Source: an uncultured Gammaproteobacteria bacterium
Lineage (GTDB): Bacteria; Pseudomonadota; Gammaproteobacteria; PS1; Pseudothioglobaceae
Length of the DNA: 52,234 bases
Assembly (NCBI GenBank): GCA_913047325.1
Contig: CAJWTP010000005.1
Coordinates: 1 to 52,234, forward strand
Reading direction: 5' to 3'
Below are positions 9,609 through 18,687 of the stretch, piece by piece. The first letter of the stretch is position 1. Each line of letters begins with the position of its first letter. The translations under genes and the position numbers were made by a program. The notes under the pieces are model-generated. The model saw only the letters and a program-made list of their open reading frames with translations. It was not told the origin of the DNA and did not search any database.

Positions 9609-9983
9609 ATGACTTTAGCATTAATTTATAAGGTATTTGGCGGACTCCACATGTTGATGGGAGTGATGATGGGTCTTGGATTGGCACTCCCCCAGGGAGA
9701 AGGATGGGGTGCAGAAGGCCTTGACGGCATTGTAACTATGGCTGAGCATTTTGGTTCTGCGCTGGTGGTTATCGGATTTATGTTTTGGATGCTTCCAAGC
9801 TGGACTTCAGAAGCTCAATTGAAAAAAGCAACCATGCCGCTAATCGGAGCTCAAGTTTTGTTAGTTTTGGTTCCACTCTATCACGCATATGTATCTAAAA
9901 CAATAAACACTGATGGGGGTTTTTATGGTCTCATTTTGGTATCTCTGATTTTGATTGGACTTTTCTATTATAGATCTCGTTAA
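9609..9983 (+). CDS. Small four-helix integral membrane protein, function unknown
   Basis: 124 residues with about four hydrophobic segments (about 5-28, 47-63, 75-94 and 103-120), so an inner-membrane protein. A strong AAGGGGA ribosome site precedes the ATG. It lies 29 bases after the NTF2-like gene and is followed at once by a terminator, so it closes this transcription unit. No confident family; it resembles small DUF-type membrane proteins. Confidence 0.75.
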   Translation: MTLALIYKVFGGLHMLMGVMMGLGLALPQGEGWGAEGLDGIVTMAEHFGSALVVIGFMFWMLPSWTSEAQLKKATMPLIGAQVLLVLVPLYHAYVSKTINTDGGFYGLILVSLILIGLFYYRSR

Positions 9984-10002
9984 TTCAATACTAGCTCTAA
10001 AT

Positions 10003-10028
10003 AAGGGGGTCGGGAGCGACCCCCTTTT
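10003..10028 (+). terminator. Rho-independent terminator after the small membrane protein gene
   Basis: GGGGGTCG (10005-10012), loop GGAG, CGACCCCC (10017-10024), then TTTT. A perfect 8-bp GC-rich stem, extended by two A-T pairs. Confidence 0.93.
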
Positions 10029-10054
10029 ATGTCTAATATCCAAGAAACCACTTT

Positions 10055-10933
10055 ATGACCACTAGACAAATCCTTTTAGCGCTCATCGTTCCAATCACCT
10101 GGGGTTTTGGCTATGCCCTGACAAAGATTGGCATGGACCAGTTCCCCCCTTTACTGCTTATGTCGCTGCGTTTCGGTATCGCGGGTTTGGTACTGGTATG
10201 GTTTACCAAGCCGCCATGGGAATATATGAAGGATCTCTTTATGGTCGCCTTTATAGGTTCGACGATACAGTATGGGCTCACCTACTATGGACTGAAGGGC
10301 ATTGACGTATCGACAGCTTCCATTCTGGTGCAGCTTGAGGGTCCTATTCTGGCGCTCCTTAGCACCATTATCCTTAAAGAGAGGCTTGGCTGGCCTAGAG
10401 CATTGGGAATGGGACTCGCATTTGCCGGTGTCGTCGTCATTGCCGGCGAGCCGAGACTAAGCGATAGTCTAGACAGTGTCGCCCTGGTGATATCAGGCGC
10501 AGTTTTCTGGGCGATAGCGCAGATCATGATTAGCCGCCTCAAGTCACTCTCGGGCATCACCATACTGGCCTGGGTTGCGGTCATCGCGGCGCCGCAAATG
10601 CTGCTGATATCGCTAGTCATCGAGGAGGGTCAGTGGCACTCCATCGTCAGCGCCAGCCTTGTCGACTGGTCGATAGTGTTCTACTTGTCCTTTATCATGA
10701 CAGTTGTGGGCTACAGTATCTGGTACCACCTCCTGCGGATCTGCGATGTCAGCAAGATATCGCCCTTTCTGATGCTCTTGCCGGTCACCTCCATTATTGC
10801 CGGCATAGCGCTTCTTGAGGAGCAATTCACGCTCGCTATGGGAATCGGCGGGGTACTGGTAATGACCGGCGTTGCCAGCACTCTTGTCAACTGGCGAAGA
10901 CCTGTCAAAACAACTCTAGCGGGAAAGCGATAA
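10055..10933 (+). CDS. EamA-family (drug/metabolite transporter superfamily) exporter
   Basis: 292 residues with ten predicted membrane helices arranged as two EamA repeats (about 1-135 and 147-280). The first begins LIVPITWGFGYALTKIGMDQFPPLLLMSLRF and carries EGPILALLSTIILKERLGWPR; the second repeats the pattern with LLPVTSIIAGIALLEEQF. Such proteins usually export amino acids or other metabolites; the substrate is unknown. It begins 27 bases after the terminator, so it is a separate unit. It ends eight bases before the convergent small gene. Confidence 0.9.
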   Translation: MTTRQILLALIVPITWGFGYALTKIGMDQFPPLLLMSLRFGIAGLVLVWFTKPPWEYMKDLFMVAFIGSTIQYGLTYYGLKGIDVSTASILVQLEGPILALLSTIILKERLGWPRALGMGLAFAGVVVIAGEPRLSDSLDSVALVISGAVFWAIAQIMISRLKSLSGITILAWVAVIAAPQMLLISLVIEEGQWHSIVSASLVDWSIVFYLSFIMTVVGYSIWYHLLRICDVSKISPFLMLLPVTSIIAGIALLEEQFTLAMGIGGVLVMTGVASTLVNWRRPVKTTLAGKR

Positions 10934-10941
10934 AAACTGTT

Positions 10942-11127
10942 TCATTGCCGTTTCCAGCACTCCAGTATCTCATCGCGAATGAACTCGAGCGGTGTGCCTG
11001 GCGGATATTCATGGCTCCATTCCTCGGCGCATCTCTCGGCAAGGCGCTTGGTATTGTTGACAGGGGAACGCGGAAAACGATATGCTCTCTTTACTCGATT
11101 GACAATTACCCTCATTCTTCCAACCAT
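10942..11127 (-). CDS. Small conserved-looking protein, function unknown
   Basis: 61 residues, basic at the N-terminus (MVGRMRVIVNRVKRAYRF) and ending EFIRDEILECWKRQ. The ATG at 11127 has a strong GGAGGA site five bases upstream, which decides this start over the longer frame from 11172. No domain is recognised. It is convergent with the EamA gene and divergent from the lipid-kinase gene. Confidence 0.6.
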   Translation of the reverse strand: MVGRMRVIVNRVKRAYRFPRSPVNNTKRLAERCAEEWSHEYPPGTPLEFIRDEILECWKRQ

Positions 11128-11265
11128 CTTGTCCTCCATATTCTGATTGCATTTTGCGCATACAATGATCAATTAGTATATATGGCTCGAATGTTATAAT
11201 TCAATGGAAATACAACATCTTCGCGCAATTCTACTCTATTTAGAGGGAAAGTAGAAGAGATAAAG

Positions 11266-12213
11266 ATGCCTTCAATACTCGTTATCTACAACCCGACAGC
11301 CGGACGCGGCAGGGTCAGAAAGCACTGGCCAGCGGTTCGACAGGGACTCGTTGAGGCCGGCATTGAGTTCGATGTGGCCGCCACTACTGCACCGCTCGAG
11401 GCCTCCACGATAGCCGAACAGGCGACGGCGAAATACGACACAGTGGTCACTATCGGCGGCGATGGCACGGTACACGAAGTCGTGAACGGGCTGTTGCGGG
11501 CCTCAAGCGAACAGGAGACGATTGCGCTCGGGGTGATACCGCTCGGCAATGGCGACGATTTCGCCAAAATGATCCCGCCGCAGACCGCCATTGGAGGCAA
11601 GGTGTTCGATTGGCGAGCGGCGATCGGCAAGATCAGCAAAGCTCAGACAAAGCTCTTTGATGTCGCTCGTATGTCGGACGCTCAATTGGATTCTGAAAAA
11701 GACAGCGAACCGCACTATTTCATGAACGGCATGGATATCGGCTTCGGTGCACAGGCCGCCCTTAACTTTACCAAGGTGCCGAGATTTCTGAGCGGCATGT
11801 CGGCCTATCTCGCCGCGATCATGAGGACCCTGATTGACTATGATATCCCGGAGGTCACGATCCAGATCGACGACCAGGCGCCATTTAAGCAGTCGACGAC
11901 CATGACCGCGATCACCAACGGCCGCTGCTTTGGCAGCGGCTTTTGGGTCTGCCCCGAGGCCGAGGTGGACGATGGCCTGCTTGACGTGATGGTGGCGGAT
12001 GGCATCGGGAGGCTGAGAATCATGCGCCTGATCCCCAAAATCACCAAGGGAACCCACCTCAACGAGCCTATCCTTAGCATCCATCAGGCCCGCCGAGTCG
12101 TGATAGAGTCCGACAAGCCATTAGTGGTGGAGGCCGACGGCGAGATAGCCTACCCTCGAACCAGACGCCTCGAAATACGAATCCTCGACAAGAAGCTGCG
12201 TGTGATTGTCTAG
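11266..12213 (+). CDS. Diacylglycerol kinase-family (YegS/DgkB-like) lipid kinase
   Basis: 315 residues. The N-terminal catalytic domain shows NPTAGRGRVRKHW, the nucleotide-binding GGDGT (64-68) and the glycine-rich PLGNGDDFAK, close to the usual GTGNDFA. The C-terminal part has the beta-sandwich pattern of this family (DDGLLDVMVADG, VEADGEI). It would phosphorylate a diacylglycerol, sphingoid or related lipid at the membrane, using ATP. GAAGAGA precedes the ATG. It lies 45 bases before a sterol desaturase-family gene, hinting at a shared lipid role (inference). Confidence 0.88.
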   Translation: MPSILVIYNPTAGRGRVRKHWPAVRQGLVEAGIEFDVAATTAPLEASTIAEQATAKYDTVVTIGGDGTVHEVVNGLLRASSEQETIALGVIPLGNGDDFAKMIPPQTAIGGKVFDWRAAIGKISKAQTKLFDVARMSDAQLDSEKDSEPHYFMNGMDIGFGAQAALNFTKVPRFLSGMSAYLAAIMRTLIDYDIPEVTIQIDDQAPFKQSTTMTAITNGRCFGSGFWVCPEAEVDDGLLDVMVADGIGRLRIMRLIPKITKGTHLNEPILSIHQARRVVIESDKPLVVEADGEIAYPRTRRLEIRILDKKLRVIV

Positions 12214-12258
12214 CGATTTGCGATTTCGGATCGATTTAAATAAAGCTATAATTAGACC

Positions 12259-13242
12259 ATGCAGGAATCGGCAAAACCAGATCAAGCAATGAGCGAGCAG
12301 TGGCATTTCCATCCCCGGCTGCCGGTCGGCTTCTACCCTTTTTTCGAGTGGCCGCCAAAACCCGGGGACTGGCTTAGCTTCGTCTGGAACTACTGGCTGC
12401 AGAAATCGGACCGGACGATTTTTCTTATCCTGTCTTTCATCACCTTCTATCTCTTTATGCCCTCGATGGAGGCAATGTCGACGCTTGCCCCAGGATGGAT
12501 CTCGATGGTCGCCGCCAGGGATTTAGCACTGTTTCTGATAGTGACCGGCGGGCTGCACTGGTGGTTCTATATGCGCGAGGGCCAAGGCATGAAGTTTAAA
12601 TTCGACACCCAGCCAGAAATGAAAAAAAACAGACTGTTTTCATTCAACGACAATGTCTATGACAATATGTTCTGGTCCCTTGCAAGCGGCCTGCCGGTCT
12701 GGGTCGGCTTCGAGGTTCTGCTGCTCTGGTCGTTTGCCTCCGGCTATATAGGAATCTACCAGTTCAGCGATGGCTGGATTTGGTTTTGCCTGTGGTTCCC
12801 TCTACTGCAGATATGGCAGAGCTTGCATTTCTACTGGTGGCACCGGATCCTGCACATCCCCTTGTTCTACAAGCTTTTTCATGCCGTTCATCATCGCAAC
12901 GTCAATCCCGGGCCATGGTCGGGATTCTCGATGCATCCAGTCGAGCATCTCCTTTTTATGAGCTCGCTATTGATCCATTTTGTCATCCCCAGCCATCCCC
13001 TGCATGTACTTTATCACCTTTATTGGCTCGTTCTTGGCACCGTTTCAACCCACTCAGGCTACGAGATGATCTGGCTCAAGGAGAAGAATCTGCTTACCGT
13101 CGGCTCCTTTTTCCACCATATCCACCATCGCTACTTCAACTGCAACTACGGCAACCCTGAAATACCGCTCGATCTCTGGTTCGGCAGCTACCATGACGGC
13201 AGCGAAGAGGCGACCAGCAAACTGCGGGAAAAGTTCAGCTGA
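12259..13242 (+). CDS. Sterol desaturase / fatty acid hydroxylase superfamily membrane protein
   Basis: 327 residues with several hydrophobic segments and the three histidine boxes that hold a di-iron centre: H190xxxxH195xxxH199, H208xxH211H212 and H286H287xH289H290. The family adds hydroxyl groups to, or desaturates, lipids (sterols, fatty acids, carotenoids, alkylglycerols) in the membrane. A TATAAT at 12248-12253 lies only five bases before the first ATG; transcription from it would give an almost leaderless message or use the ATG at 12289. It is followed after one base by the VOC gene. Confidence 0.88.
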   Translation: MQESAKPDQAMSEQWHFHPRLPVGFYPFFEWPPKPGDWLSFVWNYWLQKSDRTIFLILSFITFYLFMPSMEAMSTLAPGWISMVAARDLALFLIVTGGLHWWFYMREGQGMKFKFDTQPEMKKNRLFSFNDNVYDNMFWSLASGLPVWVGFEVLLLWSFASGYIGIYQFSDGWIWFCLWFPLLQIWQSLHFYWWHRILHIPLFYKLFHAVHHRNVNPGPWSGFSMHPVEHLLFMSSLLIHFVIPSHPLHVLYHLYWLVLGTVSTHSGYEMIWLKEKNLLTVGSFFHHIHHRYFNCNYGNPEIPLDLWFGSYHDGSEEATSKLREKFS

Positions 13243-13243
13243 C

Positions 13244-13675
13244 ATGAGTCCAAGACTCGAACACGCCAACCTGTATGTCAGCGACATCGACGAAATGGTC
13301 AGCTTCTTGCAGACCGCCATACCTGAATTCAAGGTGCGTCATGACGAGACCGGCAGCGACGGCGACAGGTGGGTCCATATCGGCACCGACAGCAGCTATA
13401 TTGCGCTCAACCAGGCAACGGAAAAACCATCCGGCGACTGGGCGCCCTACTCCGGAAAGCCGGGAGTAAATCACCTGGGCTATGCTGTCGAGAGCGTCGA
13501 TCAGGTGCGACGACGTCTGCTGGCCGCCGGCTATCAAGAATCGAGCGTTGACAACAACCATCCGTTCCGGAGGCGAGTCTATTTCTACGACTCTGAGGGC
13601 AGGGATTGGGAGTTTGTCGAATACCTCTCTGACGAGATGAATGAACGCAACGATTACAGCCTGCCAGACAGCTAG
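13244..13675 (+). CDS. VOC (glyoxalase/bleomycin resistance) family protein
   Basis: 143 residues with the paired beta-alpha-beta-beta-beta modules of the vicinal oxygen chelate fold: LEHANLYVSDIDEMVSFLQ opens the first, and NHLGYAVESVDQVRRRL and VYFYDSEGRDWEFVEYLS the second. Metal-ligand positions (H at the first strand, E in WEFVEY) are consistent with a metal-dependent lyase or dioxygenase. The ATG one base after the upstream stop is chosen because it begins the conserved fold. Likely cotranscribed with the hydroxylase gene; substrate unknown. Confidence 0.82.
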   Translation: MSPRLEHANLYVSDIDEMVSFLQTAIPEFKVRHDETGSDGDRWVHIGTDSSYIALNQATEKPSGDWAPYSGKPGVNHLGYAVESVDQVRRRLLAAGYQESSVDNNHPFRRRVYFYDSEGRDWEFVEYLSDEMNERNDYSLPDS

Positions 13676-13681
13676 GGCTAT

Positions 13682-14425
13682 TTAAATCGGAACGGCTTTG
13701 TTCCTGTTGAGTCCGGTTGCCGGATCAATAATCGGTTCCGAGGAAAACTGCGCCAAAAAAGCCGTCCTGGGGCTTGACGAATTATTCGAAGCGGATGCAT
13801 GGGGCGTAAGACTGGAAAATGCGATCAAGGTTCCGGCGGCCACGTAAAAGGTCCGCGCCTTGCCTTCATCGATCTCGATAGACAGGTCTTTCGATATTTC
13901 CGACCACTGGTGCAAAATCGCCTTGCTGGACTTATCCAGTCTGGTCGGGATAATTGACAACGCTCCATTTGAGGCATTCGTGTCATCGAGCGCCAGCCAG
14001 GTCGAAAGGTATGGCTTGTGCTCAAAATCTATATAGCCTGAATCCTGGTGCCAGTTGAAGCTCGAGCGTGCGTCGGGCTCCTTGATGACGAATTGCTCGT
14101 TAAAGAGAAACACATTCTTGCCGAGCAGTTGGGTGGTCAGCTGCTTGATTGCCGTGCTTTTCAAATAACTCTGAAGCTCGGCATGGAATGGGCTCTGGTT
14201 GGCCAGAAACATCCTCCCTAGCTTGGAGATATTGCCGTAATGCCTGCTTTGCTCGGGTGGCTGAGAGCGCTGGGCGCCCTTTTTGTAGTTCTGAACAATC
14301 CTCTTTGAGGCCCTTCTAAGTCCCAAGAGAGTTTCCATGCTGACGAAATTCTCAATTATCAGAAAGCCTTGAGAGCGGAACTCCTTGACGTTTTTTGAGC
14401 TGATTTTTGCTGCGCCGTTTGCCAA
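13682..14425 (-). CDS. Phytanoyl-CoA dioxygenase (PhyH) family protein
   Basis: 247 residues, Fe(II)/2-oxoglutarate oxygenase fold. The facial triad is H126xD128 in NWHQDSGYIDF with distal H209, and R220 is the likely 2-oxoglutarate anchor. The opening FRSQGFLIIENFVSMETL is typical. Family members hydroxylate acyl-CoAs, ectoine or natural products; this substrate is unknown. It ends six bases from the convergent VOC gene. Confidence 0.85.
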   Translation of the reverse strand: MANGAAKISSKNVKEFRSQGFLIIENFVSMETLLGLRRASKRIVQNYKKGAQRSQPPEQSRHYGNISKLGRMFLANQSPFHAELQSYLKSTAIKQLTTQLLGKNVFLFNEQFVIKEPDARSSFNWHQDSGYIDFEHKPYLSTWLALDDTNASNGALSIIPTRLDKSSKAILHQWSEISKDLSIEIDEGKARTFYVAAGTLIAFSSLTPHASASNNSSSPRTAFLAQFSSEPIIDPATGLNRNKAVPI

Positions 14426-14505
14426 TTTTGTCTGCTGTTAGAAAAATTCATTGACCCAATCATACCTGAGAAATTGTATGAGACAAATCATCCTAATATT
14501 CGCTA

Positions 14506-14535
14506 TTGCTATTAGCATGCAAGGGGATATATAAT
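14506..14535 (+). promoter_or_regulatory. Putative promoter of the alpha/beta hydrolase gene
   Basis: TTGCTA (14506-14511), an 18-base spacer and TATAAT (14530-14535) stand 29 bases before the ATG at 14565. Confidence 0.5.
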
Positions 14536-14564
14536 TCCCAATAATCGCTCACAATTGAAATTTA

Positions 14565-15422
14565 ATGGACATCAGTATTACAGAACTGGACGACTATCTT
14601 AAAAGGACTGAAAGTAGTATTCGCGCGCTGCGCTCGGATTGCGAAAAAAAGATCGTCTGGGCGAGTGAGCCGGGCGTTAAATCCGGTACCAGCGTGGTCT
14701 ATATCCATGGCTTTTCAGCGACCCGCTTTGAGTGCTCGCCGGTCATCGATATGGTGGCCGAGAAGCTCGGGGCGAATCTCTTTTTTACTAGACTCAGAGG
14801 TCATGGCCAGGACGGCAGAGCTCTGGGCGAGGCTAGCTTCGATGAGTTCATGGAGGATACCCTCGAGGCGATCGAGATCGGCAATACAATCGGCGATGAG
14901 GTGATAGTTGTCGGCTGCTCGACAGGTTGCTCTCTAATCCATCTTACCCTCAGCCAAGGAGTCAGCATTAAGTCGGCAATCTATATCTCGCCGAACTTCG
15001 GGCCAAAGTCTCTGATGGGCCAGTCACTGCGCCTGCCTGGAGCAGAATTTTTTGTACCGCTGATATTCGGCAAGACGCACTCGTTCATACCGAAAAACTC
15101 AGAACACACCAGATGCTGGACAACCTCGTACCCGACAAAGGCGCTGTTCGTGGTAAGAGACACGGTACTCGCCGCTCACCAAGTAAAGCATCGCGAAATA
15201 ACCACGCCGATGCTGTTCTGGTTTTCCGATGAGGACAAAATAGTTAACGCTGAATGGACACGCAGAATCGCCTCAAAGATGGGCATCAATGTGACCCTCC
15301 ACAACCCGACGCTCACCGACCAGGACGATCCATCACATCACTGCATTCTTGGCGACATTCTGAGCCCTTCCCAGACCGAGAAGGGGGTGGAAAAGATCCT
15401 CAACTGGCTGTCGCGCAGCTGA
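14565..15422 (+). CDS. Alpha/beta hydrolase
   Basis: 285 residues. The oxyanion region is YIHGFSATR, and the nucleophile elbow GCSTG places S119 as nucleophile. SDEDKIVN supplies the acid (D222 or D224) and DDPSHH the histidine (H258 or H259). Closest in layout to serine aminopeptidase/monoacylglycerol lipase-type hydrolases, but no substrate is evident. No strong ribosome site is seen. Confidence 0.85.
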   Translation: MDISITELDDYLKRTESSIRALRSDCEKKIVWASEPGVKSGTSVVYIHGFSATRFECSPVIDMVAEKLGANLFFTRLRGHGQDGRALGEASFDEFMEDTLEAIEIGNTIGDEVIVVGCSTGCSLIHLTLSQGVSIKSAIYISPNFGPKSLMGQSLRLPGAEFFVPLIFGKTHSFIPKNSEHTRCWTTSYPTKALFVVRDTVLAAHQVKHREITTPMLFWFSDEDKIVNAEWTRRIASKMGINVTLHNPTLTDQDDPSHHCILGDILSPSQTEKGVEKILNWLSRS

Positions 15423-15501
15423 AACAACTACAAACCTTTAACCTTGCTCGCAATATGGGTATATACTTGGAGTTGGAACTCTTACTCAATAATTAAATCA
15501 T

Positions 15502-15714
15502 ATGGCTAATATTTTCAATCAGCACCCTAAAGAGGTTGGAGAGACATACTTGCAGCACCTCTGGGTCGCCTGGAAATACAGCTTCACTTTCTTTTTGCTG
15601 TGTATTGCTGCCTTTGTCCATTCAATATTCCCTTTCCTTTTTAAGGGCACTTCGAGCGCTAAAGTGATTGCTATGGCAGAACACATGAAGGCCAGAAAAG
15701 CGAAAAAAAAGTAA
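15502..15714 (+). CDS. DUF6356 family small membrane protein
   Basis: 70 residues. The pattern FNQHPKEVGETYLQHLWVAW, a single hydrophobic helix (about 30-50) and FVHSIFPFLFKGTSS match DUF6356 as I remember it. A basic tail (KARKAKKK) likely faces the cytoplasm. Function unknown; it follows the hydrolase by 79 bases. Confidence 0.75.
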   Translation: MANIFNQHPKEVGETYLQHLWVAWKYSFTFFLLCIAAFVHSIFPFLFKGTSSAKVIAMAEHMKARKAKKK

Positions 15715-15981
15715 CAGCATAAACAAAGAACTGACACTTGTATATTTCATTTAACTTCCGCAAAGAGTTGGCACTGCAGTTGAGGACTGGTTTAACAGAA
15801 AAACTTGATTCAGAACTTGAGTAATACAAAAGATTGCTTGTCGGAGAGTGAAGCCATGTATTATTTAAAGCAAATAATACTACAGCGAGATAAACAGTGG
15901 AAGCGAGATTATCAACTGAAAAGCAAGTGAGAGAGATTGTTGGCTTAAAAAGAGCCAAGTTAATGGCTATGACTAAAGCCA

Positions 15982-16848
15982 ATGAATGAGTTCTTGCAAT
16001 TACTCATAGTCGGCATCAGTCAAGGCTGTATATATGGCTTGATGGCATTAGGCTTTGTGATGATATACAAGGCTACCGAGATGGTTAATTTTGCTCAGGG
16101 CGATATGATGATGCTGGGCTCGTTTGTCGCTTGGACGTTAATAATGGATTTGGGCATGCCTTTCTGGCTCGGCGTTCCCGCCACCCTTATTATCATGGCA
16201 TTGTTTGGCGCTCTTGTCGACATTCTGATAGTGCGTCGAGTGATCGGACAACCCCAGTTCGCCGTTGTCATTCTCACCCTAGGGTTGGGCATCATCTTTC
16301 GTGCGGCTGCAGGAATGATCTGGGGACAGGTACCGCTGACTATCGACAGCCCCATTTCAGGCTTTAGCAGTTTTTACGGGATTGTAATAGGCAATGAGCG
16401 GTTGGCAATTATAGCGGTAACAGCGCTATTGATAGTGATTCTATGGGCATATTTCCGTTACTCTAAATGGGGCATCGCCATGAAGGCTGCGTCTCAAAAC
16501 CAGCTTGCCGCGTACTATTCCGGCATTCCCGTTAGAGTTATCATCTCCGCTGTCTGGGCTGTTGCCGCTGCAATTTCAGCTCTGGCTGGCATTCTATTGG
16601 CCCCAATCACGCTGATCGAGCCGATGAACGGCCTGCTGGGCATCAAGGCTTTTGCTGCCGCCGTGATAGGAGGCTTCGGCTCCATGCCCGGCGCTATTCT
16701 TGGGGGGCTTATCGTCGGCATTATAGAGCCTTTTGCGGCCGCATACGTTCCCGCAGTCAAGGGCAGTATGGTCTACGTTGTAATGTTGATAGTGCTGGCC
16801 TTGCGGCCACAGGGACTGTTTGCTCAAATTCATAGAAAGAAGCTTTGA
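15982..16848 (+). CDS. livH: LivH-type ABC transporter permease
   Basis: 288 residues, polytopic inner-membrane permease of the hydrophobic/branched-chain amino acid transporter class. The start GISQGCIYGLMALGFVMIYKATEMVNFAQGDMMMLG is the LivH signature. First gene of a livHMGF operon with one-base gaps or 4-base overlaps. No clear ribosome site precedes the ATG; an upstream 30-codon frame ends in an 8-base overlap with this start. Confidence 0.94.
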   Translation: MNEFLQLLIVGISQGCIYGLMALGFVMIYKATEMVNFAQGDMMMLGSFVAWTLIMDLGMPFWLGVPATLIIMALFGALVDILIVRRVIGQPQFAVVILTLGLGIIFRAAAGMIWGQVPLTIDSPISGFSSFYGIVIGNERLAIIAVTALLIVILWAYFRYSKWGIAMKAASQNQLAAYYSGIPVRVIISAVWAVAAAISALAGILLAPITLIEPMNGLLGIKAFAAAVIGGFGSMPGAILGGLIVGIIEPFAAAYVPAVKGSMVYVVMLIVLALRPQGLFAQIHRKKL

Positions 16849-16849
16849 T

Positions 16850-17926
16850 ATGAGAATCCTGTTCAAAACCAATTATAGGCAAGACTTAAATCTGGCAAAG
16901 CATGGCGGGCACCTCTTTTGGTATGGTCTGCTGATCCTTATTCTGTTCGCTGCGCCATTGATACTCGATGGCTATTATATCGGCGAGGCAACGCGTGTGC
17001 TGGTCTACGCCATGGCAGGTTTGGGTCTGATGGTGCTGACCGGCTTTACAGGTCAGGCCAGTCTCGGCCACGCGGCGTTCCTGGCGATCGGCGCCTACAC
17101 AAATGCCTGGTTTCTAGCTCAGGGGTTTTCCTCATTTGTAGCGCTGCCAATGGCGGCCTTGCTGAGCATGATAGGAGGTCTGCTAGTCGCCATCCCCGCG
17201 GCACGGATGTCAGGTATATATCTGGCAATCGCGACACTGGCGTTTGCAATTATTGTGGAGGATTTTGCTGGCCATCTCACCAGCATCACCGGCGGCAATC
17301 GCGGCATGATGGTCGACGTTCCAATACTGTTTGGCTATCAAATTTGGCAGACCTGGGGGCTCTACCTGTTTGTCTTGAGCGTCTTGGTCACCGCCACTCT
17401 GGCAGTGCTGAATATACTGCGCTCTCCGCTGGGCCGCGCGATGATCGCGGTAAGGGACTCCGAAGTCTCGTCCCAGGCATTGGGTGTGAACCCGATGAAA
17501 ATTAAAGTTTTTGCCTTTACCGTGTCTGCCGCTATAACGGGTCTGGCGGGCGCCTTTCTGGCGCACTATATGTTGTTTCTGACACCGCAAATATTCGGAA
17601 TTTTACTGTCCATCCAGCTGCTGTTGATGATTGTTTTAGGAGGTCTTGGCACTGTCCACGGGGTATTTTTCGGGGCTGTATTGATTGGCGTGCTGGAAAC
17701 CGGTATATCGATTGCGAAGGACGCCCTGCCATCTTCGATTGGCGGTTTGCCAGGAATAGAGCCATTCATTTTTGGAGCTATACTGATCAGCGTGATTGCA
17801 TTCGAGCCGACGGGCATCTACGGCCGTTGGGTCAAGATCCGCAGCTATATGGAATTCTTCCCCGTTTATAGGCGCAAGAGCTTTAAGCGCCAGAGGGCCT
17901 ACCTGAAAACGGAGCGATTAAGATGA
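16850..17926 (+). CDS. livM: LivM-type ABC transporter permease
   Basis: 358 residues. Second permease of the importer, with LVYAMAGLGLMVLTGFTGQASLGHAAFLAIGAY, the LivM hallmark, and the conserved GRAMIAVRDSEVSSQALGVN cytoplasmic loop that contacts the ATPases. The ATG at 16850 is one base after the livH stop and follows AGAAAGAAG; a longer frame starting inside livH is less likely. Overlaps livG by 4 bases. Confidence 0.93.
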   Translation: MRILFKTNYRQDLNLAKHGGHLFWYGLLILILFAAPLILDGYYIGEATRVLVYAMAGLGLMVLTGFTGQASLGHAAFLAIGAYTNAWFLAQGFSSFVALPMAALLSMIGGLLVAIPAARMSGIYLAIATLAFAIIVEDFAGHLTSITGGNRGMMVDVPILFGYQIWQTWGLYLFVLSVLVTATLAVLNILRSPLGRAMIAVRDSEVSSQALGVNPMKIKVFAFTVSAAITGLAGAFLAHYMLFLTPQIFGILLSIQLLLMIVLGGLGTVHGVFFGAVLIGVLETGISIAKDALPSSIGGLPGIEPFIFGAILISVIAFEPTGIYGRWVKIRSYMEFFPVYRRKSFKRQRAYLKTERLR

Positions 17927-18687
17927 GCTTGCTAGAGATCGATAACCTCTCCATCTCCTTCGGCGGCCTCAAGGCGGTCGACGATGTGAGCTTTGCTGTC
18001 GAACAGGGTTCGGTGTATGCAATCATCGGCCCGAATGGCGCTGGAAAATCTACCATCTTCAATTTATTGAGCCGCTTCTACGAGCCCCTATCCGGAAAGC
18101 TGAACTTTGCCGGCAACGACCTATTGGAGCTTGGAGCCAAAGACATTGCACGCCTAGGCATCGCCAGAACGTTTCAAAATCTGGAGTTGTTCGAGCATGC
18201 TTCTGTGTTGCAAAATCTGCTGGTGGGCAGACATGTTCACAACACTCAAAGCTGGTGGCGTCAAGTGTTATTCACCGGCAGCGTCGTGGAGGCGGAACTG
18301 GAGCATCGAGCAAAGGTGGAGGAAGTGATCGATTTTCTGGAGCTGGTCCACTACCGGAACCAAATGATCTCTGGCCTGCCATATGGCGTACGGAAGAAGG
18401 TTGAGCTGGCAAGAGCTCTTTGCATCGAGCCCAAGCTGTTGTTGCTAGACGAGCCCTCATCAGGACTCAACCCCGAGGAGACAGAGGAAATGGGGTTTTG
18501 GATCGAGGATATCAGGCGGGACTTGAACATGACCGTGGTCCTGATTGAACACGACATGTCTTTAGTGGCGGAGGTCTCTGACCGGGTGCTGGCAATTGTC
18601 AATGGTAAGGTTGCCGCTGAAGGGGACCATGGCTTTGTGCAGAGCCATCCCGATGTTATTTCGGCCTATCTGGGAGATGCGCAATGA
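17923..18687 (+). CDS. livG: LivG-type ABC transporter ATPase
   Basis: 254 residues. Walker A GPNGAGKS, the LivG-type signature LPYGVRKKVELARAL and Walker B LLLLDEPSSGLN, then the H-loop LIEHDMSLVAEVSDRVLAI. The ATG overlaps the livM stop (ATGA). Energises uptake together with LivF. Confidence 0.94.
   Translation: MSLLEIDNLSISFGGLKAVDDVSFAVEQGSVYAIIGPNGAGKSTIFNLLSRFYEPLSGKLNFAGNDLLELGAKDIARLGIARTFQNLELFEHASVLQNLLVGRHVHNTQSWWRQVLFTGSVVEAELEHRAKVEEVIDFLELVHYRNQMISGLPYGVRKKVELARALCIEPKLLLLDEPSSGLNPEETEEMGFWIEDIRRDLNMTVVLIEHDMSLVAEVSDRVLAIVNGKVAAEGDHGFVQSHPDVISAYLGDAQ

Noticed and set aside
11503-12084. 193-codon minus-strand frame opposite the lipid kinase gene
   Set aside because: Lies wholly antisense to a gene with clear motifs; composition fits a shadow of GC-rich codons and no domain is seen.
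15715-15981. Possible pseudogene upstream of livH
   Set aside because: The plus frame reads protein-like between three stops, but no family is recognisable, so no pseudogene is called.
15671-15982. 103-codon minus-strand frame before livH
   Set aside because: Partly antisense to the DUF6356 gene, odd composition, no ribosome site or family.
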